Below, piece after piece: positions 14,843-20,835 of a stretch of DNA of 20,835 nucleotides. A model generated the notes under the pieces. The model made no database searches. It had not been told where the DNA came from and saw only the letters and a program-made list of their open reading frames with translations. How positions within the stretch are numbered: position 1 is the stretch's first letter; each line of letters opens with the position of its first letter. Position numbers and translations under genes: made by a program. Source of the DNA: an uncultured Flavobacteriales bacterium (lineage in GTDB: Bacteria > Bacteroidota > Bacteroidia > Flavobacteriales_D > Sanyastnellaceae); assembly GCA_937967465.1 (NCBI GenBank), contig CALBSW010000083.1, positions 1 to 20,835 of the forward strand. The letters run 5' to 3'.

Positions 14843-15529
14843 ATGTCCACCGCCGCCGCCAACCTTTCAGACACCTACCGCCACAAGGGACTCCGACGCG
14901 CCCTGCTCCAGAAATTGAGGGAGATGGGCATCGCCGATGAGCGGGTGTTGGACGCCATGGACCGCGTCCCGCGGCACCATTTCATGGACGACGCCTTTGT
15001 GCATTTCGCCTATGACAACAAGGCTTTCCGAATTGGCGCAGGACAGACCATCAGTCACCCCTACACCGTGGCCCGCCAGACGGAGCTGCTCGGCCTCGAG
15101 CCGGGGGCCAAGGTGCTCGAAATCGGCACGGGCAGTGGTTACCAATGCGCGGTCCTCGTGGCCATGGGATTCAAGGTGCACAGCATCGAGCGCCAGAAGG
15201 CTTTGTTTGACCGCACGACGCCATTCTTGAAGCAGCAAGGGTACCGCGCGCATTGCTACTACGGCGATGGGTACAAGGGGAAGCCCGCGTTTGCACCATT
15301 CGATGGCATCCTGGTGACGTGTGGGGCCCCACGGATCCCGGAGGCCCTGCTCGGTCAGCTCGCTGTGGGCGGTCGCTTGATCATCCCCCTGGACGATCCG
15401 GAAGCAGGAGAAGGCAAACAGACCATGACCGAAGTGAGGCGCATGGATGAAGAGACCTTCACCCGCCGCACCCACGGTGCCTTCGCCTTCGTTCCCATGC
15501 TCGCCGCGCGGTCCGGCGCGCAGGGCTGA
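14843..15529 (+). CDS. pcm: Protein-L-isoaspartate O-methyltransferase
   Basis: 228 residues. Starts at ATG 14843; the frame is open over 1 kb upstream, but that part is antisense to the oxidoreductase and has no family match. Key motifs: VPRHHFMDD (42-50), GQTISHPYTVARQTELL (67-83, substrate pocket), the SAM-binding VLEIGTGSGYQCAVL (91-105), the acidic end of beta 2 at HSIER (113-117), DGILVTCGAPRIPEALL (154-170) and the GGRLIIPL beta strand (176-183). Function: methylates isoaspartyl residues in damaged proteins with S-adenosylmethionine, starting their repair; cytoplasmic. Its TGA directly abuts the stop of the convergent protease gene. Confidence 0.95.
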   Translation: MSTAAANLSDTYRHKGLRRALLQKLREMGIADERVLDAMDRVPRHHFMDDAFVHFAYDNKAFRIGAGQTISHPYTVARQTELLGLEPGAKVLEIGTGSGYQCAVLVAMGFKVHSIERQKALFDRTTPFLKQQGYRAHCYYGDGYKGKPAFAPFDGILVTCGAPRIPEALLGQLAVGGRLIIPLDDPEAGEGKQTMTEVRRMDEETFTRRTHGAFAFVPMLAARSGAQG

Positions 15530-17863
15530 TCAATCGCAGGCCACCCCGAATCCGGACAGGGCGTTGAGGACGTCATTGACCCCGACCACCCCATCGAAAT
15601 CCAAGTCTCCAGGACATTGGGCGAGGTGGGTCACGCATTGTTGCAATCCTGCGTCCCAATAGGTGCCAGTGCCACAGGCATCGCCGTTGCAGCAAGGGCC
15701 GGTGGCACACGCCGCCGGTGCATTGTTTCCGGAACCGCAATCCACACCAAATCCGCCCAGCACATCGAGGACGTCGGTCACGTTGACCGTGCCGTCTCCA
15801 TCGACATCGCCCGGGCACAGAAGCTGCGTGGAACGACACAGTCCGGCATTGTCGTCCCAATAGGTGCCGACGCCGCAGGCCGCCGCCCCGCAGGTCTCCT
15901 CCGAGTCGCAAATGCCGTTGCCGTTGTTGTCTGCCGTGCAGCCGCCTCCGCAGTCACCGAGAACGTCGAGGTACAAGCAGGATCCGTCATCTTCCGTGGC
16001 CAATGGGGCGTAGTTGCACGCGGCCACATCGGTGCAGCCGGGCACCGCGTCTCCACTGCTGCAGAGCCCGGGGAATTGAAGGTCGATGAGGTAGCTCACA
16101 ATGCCGGAGCTCGTCCATCCATTGATGATCTGAAGGGTCCAGCTGCCGTCGCCGGACAGGTCGTACAGTCCGAGGTCGACGTTGGCGGTGTAGGTGCCGG
16201 GAGTGGACACGTTCCATCCGCCCGGCCACCCTCCAGCGGAGGGGAACCCCGGATCGATGTCGTACCCGCCGATTTGCAGGCAATCTCCGTTGGGCGCGCA
16301 CAACACCAACACCATGTCACCGGGCCACGATCCGCTGCTCTGCGCGTTGTCGAAGTCCACTGTAATGGAGACGGCTTGGGGTGCGCCGGAGGCTTCAAAG
16401 GAGCTGTCGTCGACGCCCGTCCCGGCCAACATGACGTCCAACTGGGCGATCTCAAGTCCTCCGATGACATTGCCGTCTGGACCGCATTCCGCGCAGTCCC
16501 CGGCATAAATGCAGCCGTCGTTGTTGTTGTCTCCCGCCGTGTAGTTGCAGGCCGTGGCATCGCCACACTGGAGGTCTGTGGATTCGACCACATTGTCCCC
16601 GCATGTGCCGATGCAACTGGCGCTGTTGAAGGTGGGGATCAAGGCATTGTCTTCCACCAAGGGGTGAAAGGTGAGGGTCTTGCTTCCCCCGGCAATGGCG
16701 TGGCAGTAGCTCATGATGGTGCCGAGCTGGCCGGTGGGGTTGTCCGTGTAACCGGTACAGTCGCCTTCATAGCTGCCGCAATTGTCGATGGGGCCGCCGG
16801 GCCACCCGCACCAGTGGGTGTGGTTGGCGCCGCAGTTGTGGCCCATTTCGTGGGCGACCACGTCCAGGTTCCAGGCGTAGGTGTCGAGGTTGTAAGTGGT
16901 GGCGGTGGTCAGGTTGCCGCTGACTCCGGCATTGAATCCATTGCACAAGCCGCTGAGGTAGGCGATTCCTCCGGTTCCGATGTTGGTGCGAATGGTGAAG
17001 AAGTGCTTCAGGTCGAGCGGAATGCTGTTGAAGTTGGGGTTGTTGTTCCACTCTGAGTTGAACGCGCCAAGGATGCCGCCTCCGTCATTGACCACGGAGA
17101 TGTAGGGGTCAGGCGATGCCCAGACGTGCAGGAATCGGGCATCGAGGGTGACGAGGTCACTCAGTTCATTGCGGTAAATCTGGTCCACCGAAGCGAGGAT
17201 GGCGAGTGCCCAGTCGACCGTGTTCTCGAGGTTGGAGCCGAGGGTTTGGTGGCTGAATTGGTCCACTTCGATGCCGACTTCCACACATTCGAGCAGGGCG
17301 GAAGACCGCGCAGCGGCATGACCGTGGGCAGGGCTGCGCATCGGCAAGGCCGCCTGTTCTTCAACCCCACACGAAAAGATGCGGTCATCCGTGGAGGCAT
17401 CCACTGGGAACAGGGCGTGGAGCTGCCCGTTGCGGCGGTTGATCTCCCAGCGCCGACCTCGGTAGGTCAAGGAGGCCACAATGTGGTCGTGAAACAGGAT
17501 GAACGTGCCCGACGCCGCGCCTTCCACTTCGTACGTCGCGATGCGCGGCGTCACCTGAACTTCTCGGAAACCGGCTTCGTCCGTCACCGCCACCGTGAAC
17601 GCCTCAGACCGCACGTCGAAGCGTTTCATGCGCAGCGGGACCTCTCCATCCGGGAATGGAATCCGCACCGTCATGCGGTCCGGCTGCTGGCGACGCAATG
17701 CTTGAAATGCGGCATCATCCAGCGCGAGGCCCACGGCATCCGAAGCCTTGCGGGTCGGCAGCCAGCGGGCGTCGAGGTCGGTGGGTTCGAACAGCCCTTG
17801 TCCTTGCGGTTGTGCGAGGAGGAGGGAGGGCAGCAGACAGAAGAGAAGGGCTGTGCGGATCAT
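15530..17863 (-). CDS. Secreted zinc metalloprotease (metzincin type) with Cys-rich repeats and dockerin-like C-terminus
   Basis: 777 residues. Signal peptide 1-17 (LLFCLLPSLLLAQ). Residues about 25-170 look like a propeptide. The catalytic domain, about 190-420, has HEMGHNCGANH (338-348; zinc ligands H338, H342, H348, catalytic E339) and a Met-turn IMSY (M384), as in the reprolysin/M12B-like metzincins. A 'CGD.TACNY..GDNNNDGC' repeat is at 433-451 and a 'GCTDVAACNY...DDGSC' repeat at 609-629. Between them, about 466-600, lies a P-domain-like beta sandwich. The end holds two copies of a TYWD/EF-hand-like module. No type A or B T9SS sorting domain is seen, although the architecture is otherwise that of an exported Bacteroidota protease. 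Nearest upstream gene is yciO, 65 nt away. Confidence 0.9.
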   Translation of the reverse strand: MIRTALLFCLLPSLLLAQPQGQGLFEPTDLDARWLPTRKASDAVGLALDDAAFQALRRQQPDRMTVRIPFPDGEVPLRMKRFDVRSEAFTVAVTDEAGFREVQVTPRIATYEVEGAASGTFILFHDHIVASLTYRGRRWEINRRNGQLHALFPVDASTDDRIFSCGVEEQAALPMRSPAHGHAAARSSALLECVEVGIEVDQFSHQTLGSNLENTVDWALAILASVDQIYRNELSDLVTLDARFLHVWASPDPYISVVNDGGGILGAFNSEWNNNPNFNSIPLDLKHFFTIRTNIGTGGIAYLSGLCNGFNAGVSGNLTTATTYNLDTYAWNLDVVAHEMGHNCGANHTHWCGWPGGPIDNCGSYEGDCTGYTDNPTGQLGTIMSYCHAIAGGSKTLTFHPLVEDNALIPTFNSASCIGTCGDNVVESTDLQCGDATACNYTAGDNNNDGCIYAGDCAECGPDGNVIGGLEIAQLDVMLAGTGVDDSSFEASGAPQAVSITVDFDNAQSSGSWPGDMVLVLCAPNGDCLQIGGYDIDPGFPSAGGWPGGWNVSTPGTYTANVDLGLYDLSGDGSWTLQIINGWTSSGIVSYLIDLQFPGLCSSGDAVPGCTDVAACNYAPLATEDDGSCLYLDVLGDCGGGCTADNNGNGICDSEETCGAAACGVGTYWDDNAGLCRSTQLLCPGDVDGDGTVNVTDVLDVLGGFGVDCGSGNNAPAACATGPCCNGDACGTGTYWDAGLQQCVTHLAQCPGDLDFDGVVGVNDVLNALSGFGVACD
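15533..15892 (-). repeat. Two copies of a 52-residue TYWD/EF-hand-like module inside the protease
   Basis: Residues 658-709 and 725-776 align without gaps at a 67-residue period, with 28 of 52 positions identical by my count. Each copy has GTYWD, a CPGD lead-in, a 12-residue calcium-type loop (DVDGDGTVNVTD and DLDFDGVVGVND) and a DVLxxLxGFGVxC helix/end, as in half of a type I dockerin. The second copy ends at the protein C-terminus. Confidence 0.8.
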
Positions 17864-17919
17864 CGGCGGAGGGAAGTCTTGGGCAATCTAACGCCCTTTC
17901 TGAGCCGCGGGGCCCAACA

Positions 17920-17931
17920 TGACAAATGTCA
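17920..17931. repeat. Short inverted repeat at the yciO stop codon
   Basis: TGACA-AA-TGTCA, perfect 5-bp arms, includes the TGA stop of the YciO gene (17929-17931) and lies 57 nt upstream of the protease start. Short enough to be chance; could be a binding site for the protease promoter. Confidence 0.25.
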
Positions 17932-18549
17932 CATGACCCCTTCGAGCGCTCCTCGGCCCTCTCGGACGACTTCGGCGTCTCCGGAGGTGCAGTCGATGAC
18001 CGTGGAGGCTTCGAGGTGGCCCAGTCCGCCACTGACCACGGCGTCGACTTGATGGCCGTATTTCTCGTGAACGAGCCCGGGGTCGGTCATGTATTCGATG
18101 GCCTCGTCATCGTGGTGGACGGAGCTGACCACCAAAGGCTTGCCCAATTCGTCGATCAAGGCCTTCGGAATGGCGTGGTCGGGGATGCGGATGCCGACTT
18201 CCTTCTTCGACTTGCGGAAGATGCGCGGAATCTTCACCCCGGCATTCAAGATGAAGGTGAACGGGCCCGGCAAGGCGCGCTTCATCAACTTGAAGGTGGG
18301 CTGGGGCAGCGGCGCCGTGTACTGGCTCATCTGGCTCAGATCGGAGCAGATCATGGAGAAGTTGGCTTCGGTGGGGCTCAAGTCGCGGAGCCGGGCCATT
18401 TTCTCCAGGCCCTTCGAAGACCCAAGCGCACAGGCAAAGGAGTAGACCGAGTCGGTGGGGATGATCAGGACGCCGTCGCGGCGCAGAATGTCCACGGCCT
18501 GCGTCACTTTTCGCAGTTCAGGGGTCTCTTGATGGATCTCGATGAGCAT
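17929..18549 (-). CDS. yciO: YciO-type member of the Sua5/YrdC family
   Basis: 206 residues with the YrdC-fold pattern: LIIPTDSVYSFACALGS (28-44), RLRDLSPTEANFSMIC (53-68), LMKRALPGPFTFIL (88-101), VGIRIPDH (118-125), ASTVIDCTSG (181-190) and VREGRGALEG (195-204). The NFS(M)IC, PG.(F/Y)TFIL and TVIDCT combination matches E. coli YciO better than TsaC/Sua5. True TsaC/Sua5 makes threonylcarbamoyl-AMP for the t6A37 tRNA modification; the role of YciO is less certain, so a t6A function is only possible. Cytoplasmic. It lies 31 nt after the TraR/DksA-like gene and is probably co-transcribed. Confidence 0.88.
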   Translation of the reverse strand: MLIEIHQETPELRKVTQAVDILRRDGVLIIPTDSVYSFACALGSSKGLEKMARLRDLSPTEANFSMICSDLSQMSQYTAPLPQPTFKLMKRALPGPFTFILNAGVKIPRIFRKSKKEVGIRIPDHAIPKALIDELGKPLVVSSVHHDDEAIEYMTDPGLVHEKYGHQVDAVVSGGLGHLEASTVIDCTSGDAEVVREGRGALEGVM

Positions 18550-18580
18550 GACAATAAGTTGGCGAAAACGGGGCGGAAAA

Positions 18581-18916
18581 TCAACCCGCGCAGCGGACGC
18601 AAGTGAGCGCTCCCGGCATCAGGAGCAGGCGGCCGGTGGGAATGGGTTCTCCGCACCGCGTGCACAGGCCGAAGCGGTCGTCGTCAAGGCGTTGGAGCGC
18701 CCGGTCCAGTCCCTGCCGTTGCTTCTCGGCTTGGCGCAGGGCGGCCTCGTTGACGGACTTGTTGTTGATGGCGTCCATCCGGCTGACCCGGCCGATGGCC
18801 TCGCTCGGGGGGATGGGCTTGGTCAGTTCGCGGTATTCCTCAATCCGCTCGTCGAGGTCCCGCGCCTTGCGCTCGATGGCCACTCGAATCTTCTCTTTCT
18901 CTTCAGCCGAAAGCAT
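18581..18916 (-). CDS. TraR/DksA-family zinc-finger protein
   Basis: 111 residues. The N-terminal two thirds are a charged helical coiled-coil region (about 4-78; EEKEKIRVAIERKARDLDERIEEY...LRQAEKQRQGLDRALQRL). A C4 zinc finger follows with C85, C88, C106 and C109 (LCTRCGEPIP...ALTCVRC). This is the DksA/TraR layout, shorter than E. coli DksA (151 residues) but usual for Bacteroidota members. Family role: binds RNA polymerase through the secondary channel and tunes promoters, often with ppGpp. The acidic coiled-coil tip of DksA (DXXDXA) is not obvious here, so the target is less certain. It diverges from the YHYH gene over 41 bp and leads into yciO. Confidence 0.88.
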   Translation of the reverse strand: MLSAEEKEKIRVAIERKARDLDERIEEYRELTKPIPPSEAIGRVSRMDAINNKSVNEAALRQAEKQRQGLDRALQRLDDDRFGLCTRCGEPIPTGRLLLMPGALTCVRCAG

Positions 18917-18957
18917 GTCCCAATTAAACCCATCTTGCCGGCAATCGTCACAACCCC

Positions 18958-20316
18958 ATGAGAACCCTTCTGTTTTTCTGCCTGTCCATCCTGCCGGTCG
19001 GCCTCCTGGCCCAGCCCGAACTCGCGTCCTGGCTCCTCAACACCGATGGGGCCACAGGCCAATATTGGAACGGCAATGACCTCGTCCCGATGCAGGATGA
19101 GTGCGACGTCCAGCTCGTGCAGTACAGCGCGGACAATGTCTACATCCACGCCACAGGCATTCCGCGTTATGCGACGGCGCCTTTCCCGGACGGCAACCCC
19201 TCGCAGGCCACCGCGCAGGACTACCTCTTCCAGATTCCCCGCAACCCGCAGGAAGGACCGACGGGCGGCACGGCGACCGGGCTTGGCCACACCGGCGTCC
19301 TCATCAACGGGGTGGTCATCTTCAATGCGCAGGACGCATTCAGCTACAACAATCAGGGCTTTTGGCACCAGAACGGGGGCTTCTTTGAGAATGACGGATT
19401 CGACTGCGCCAAGGGCCACCCGGCCATGGGCCAGTATCACCACCACCAGGTGCCGACCCGCTTTGACGACAGCTTCGCGCCCACCAGCGACGTGTGCGGG
19501 GACTTTCCCAGCGAGGCGCTCTTCACCATTGACCCAGCGGCGCACAGCCCGCTCATCGGCTATGCCTTTGATGGCTACCCCATTTACGGGCCATATGGTT
19601 TCGCCAATGCGGACGGTTCGGGCGGCGTCGAGCGCATCGAAACCAGCTGGCAATTGCGCGACATCACGGTGCGACATACGCTGCCGGACGGCACGGAGCT
19701 CGCACCCAATCAATATGGCCCAGACGTGGGGGAGTTGGTGACACCGGCCATTCCCCCGGGCGCGGCCCCGGTGGCCGCTGTGCTCGGAGCCTACATCGAG
19801 GACCACGAATACGTGGAGGGATCCGGGCATCTGGACGAATTCAACGGTCGCTTCGCGGTGACGCCCGAGTATCCCGAGGGCACGTACGCCTACTACGCCA
19901 CCGTGGATGCCGACCACAACGGTCAGTACCCCTACTTCTTCCCGGCCTACCGCGGGGTGGTGGAAACCGACAACTTCAGCGGTGGTCCCGGCCCAGGTGG
20001 GGGCGGGGGAACCAATGTCACCATCGACGAGGAGGTCGATACCTGGACGGGCGGGGTGTCGGACATCCCGGTCCAGAATGGTGCGCCGTTCTTCGCCTAC
20101 CCCAATCCGGCGTCGCGTTCCGACGTGGTGCGCTTCTCCGGCCGGGTTCCGGACCACTTGGTCGTCCGGGATGCTGCGGGGCGCGTCGTCGCCGAATGGA
20201 CGGCAGCCGAGCTGGCGGGGCCGACTGGCATGGCCTTGGATGGGCTCTCCCCGGGCATCCACACCTGCACGGACGCCATGGGTTCTGCGCGCACCCTGCT
20301 GATCATCCGTCCCTGA
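18958..20316 (+). CDS. YHYH-domain-like secreted protein with T9SS type A sorting domain
   Basis: 452 residues. Signal peptide 1-18 (LLFFCLSILPVGLLA). The body, about 45-335, has the YHYH-family layout: VYIHATGIP (61-69), GVLINGVVIFNA (113-124), FDCAKGHPAMGQYHHHQVP (148-166; the signature tetrad here reads YHHH), LIGYAFDGYPIYGPYG (199-214), LDEFNGRFAVTPEYPEGTYAYY (292-313) and PYFFPAYRG (325-333). A Gly-rich linker (342-351) precedes the C-terminal T9SS type A sorting domain, about 378-452 (FAYPNPAS, LVVRDAAGRVV, GLSPGIHT). Exported to the cell surface or outside. The family's chemistry is not known to me; the clustered His, Asp and Tyr suggest metal binding. A second secreted gene follows after 12 nt. 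Confidence 0.88.
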   Translation: MRTLLFFCLSILPVGLLAQPELASWLLNTDGATGQYWNGNDLVPMQDECDVQLVQYSADNVYIHATGIPRYATAPFPDGNPSQATAQDYLFQIPRNPQEGPTGGTATGLGHTGVLINGVVIFNAQDAFSYNNQGFWHQNGGFFENDGFDCAKGHPAMGQYHHHQVPTRFDDSFAPTSDVCGDFPSEALFTIDPAAHSPLIGYAFDGYPIYGPYGFANADGSGGVERIETSWQLRDITVRHTLPDGTELAPNQYGPDVGELVTPAIPPGAAPVAAVLGAYIEDHEYVEGSGHLDEFNGRFAVTPEYPEGTYAYYATVDADHNGQYPYFFPAYRGVVETDNFSGGPGPGGGGGTNVTIDEEVDTWTGGVSDIPVQNGAPFFAYPNPASRSDVVRFSGRVPDHLVVRDAAGRVVAEWTAAELAGPTGMALDGLSPGIHTCTDAMGSARTLLIIRP

Positions 20317-20328
20317 CAACGGCGTTGC

Positions 20329-20835
20329 ATGAAACACATCTGCCTTCTTCTGCCTGTCCTGTTTCTGGTTTTGCCCGCCCAAGGTCAGTGGGTGCTGGAC
20401 GGCGACTGGAGCGGCGATGGGCGCAGGTTGGAGGTTTCGGACCGGTGGGAGGTTCCGGTGTCCATTTCCTTGGCTTCAGGTGAAGTCGTCCTCTTGAATG
20501 CGGCCTACGATGCCGAAGGCGAGGTGGTGCCGCGGTGGCGCGGGTTCACGGGGTGGGGGAGTCCATCCTGGGAAGGAGAAGGCGCATCCGGTGAACGGCC
20601 GGTGGACGCTGTGCACGGCACGTGGGAGAACCGGTGGTTCATGTTGAGCGAAGTGCCCCACGCCGTGGGGGATTCCCTCGGCAGCCTGATGCGGATTCGG
20701 GCCTTTGACGGATCGTCCGCGATCGGGGATTGGGGAGAGGAAGGCGTGGTCGACTTGACGTTCGTGGGGCCCCTGAATGAGGGGAGCAGCCTGGACGCCA
20801 GAACCGAAAGCACCGGGGGGCCACAGGAGCTGTGG
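20329..20835 (+). CDS. Secreted protein of unknown function, 5' part only
   Basis: The frame opens at ATG 20329 and stays open for 169 codons to the window end, so the 3' end is missing. A signal peptide is clear (MKHICLLLPVLFLVLPAQG, cleavage about residue 17-19). The visible mature part is rich in Trp, Gly and acidic residues (WVLDGDWSGDG, RWRGFTGWGSPSWEGEG, WENRWFML) with a beta-like pattern and no recognised domain. It lies 12 nt after the YHYH-type gene, so the two are probably co-transcribed. A T9SS sorting domain may lie beyond the edge. Confidence 0.78.
   Translation, partial: MKHICLLLPVLFLVLPAQGQWVLDGDWSGDGRRLEVSDRWEVPVSISLASGEVVLLNAAYDAEGEVVPRWRGFTGWGSPSWEGEGASGERPVDAVHGTWENRWFMLSEVPHAVGDSLGSLMRIRAFDGSSAIGDWGEEGVVDLTFVGPLNEGSSLDARTESTGGPQELW

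Noticed and set aside
1..20835. CRISPR array, insertion sequence, phage or defence system
   Set aside because: No regularly spaced repeats, transposase, integrase, terminal inverted repeats or known defence domains were seen. The SF1 helicase has no nuclease or defence partner beside it.

Overview
The window looks like chromosomal DNA from a GC-rich member of the Bacteroidota, most likely a marine Flavobacteriales-type lineage. Four things support this. Several upstream regions carry the Bacteroidota -7 promoter box TAnnTTTG. Two secreted proteins end in type IX secretion (T9SS) sorting domains, one type A and one type B. A secreted protease carries Cys-rich 'GCTD..ACNY...DDGSC' repeats, which I know mainly from marine Bacteroidota. 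Start sites lack clear Shine-Dalgarno sequences. The lineage is inferred from these features, not from a marker gene.

Layout. Positions 1-60 hold the 5' part of a minus-strand tRNA-Leu(CAG), with its promoter at 91-121. From 126 to 3965 (minus) lies a compact sulfur module: a Crp/Fnr-type regulator, then a SulP anion transporter, then a persulfide dioxygenase-like MBL protein with two rhodanese domains. A perfect 7-bp inverted repeat and a -7 box lie between the regulator and the transporter. From 4017 to 6738 (minus) are an RhlE-type DEAD-box RNA helicase (TTG start) and an AmtB ammonium transporter. A tRNA-Lys(TTT)/tRNA-Leu(GAG) pair with no spacer and its terminator occupy 6874-7073. A GNAT-like protein follows on the minus strand (7179-8345).

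From 8414 to 13157 (plus) three genes are separated by only 5 nt each: a small secreted protein, an 805-residue T9SS type B surface protein (CUB-like, PKD and P-domain-like modules) and an Upf1/IGHMBP2-like SF1 helicase. Facing them are a DUF4494 protein and a Gfo/Idh/MocA oxidoreductase (minus, ATGA overlap). Divergent from these is a protein-L-isoaspartate methyltransferase (14843-15529). Its stop codon abuts the stop of a large secreted HExxHxxGxxH metalloprotease (15530-17863, minus) in the palindrome TGATCA.

From 17929 to 18916 (minus) lie a YciO-family protein and a TraR/DksA zinc-finger protein. From 18958 to the end (plus) lie a YHYH-like T9SS type A protein and the start of another secreted protein that runs off the window.

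Working model. The best candidate for a coherent system is the Crp-SulP-persulfide dioxygenase cluster, which would sense and detoxify reactive sulfur and export the product. The rest is mostly housekeeping (tRNA, RNA helicase, ammonium uptake, protein repair) mixed with Bacteroidota-style exported proteins. I found no phage, insertion sequence, CRISPR array or defence island. No gene-free stretch exceeds 300 bases; the longest is 6739-6909, which holds the tRNA terminator and otherwise nothing I recognise.
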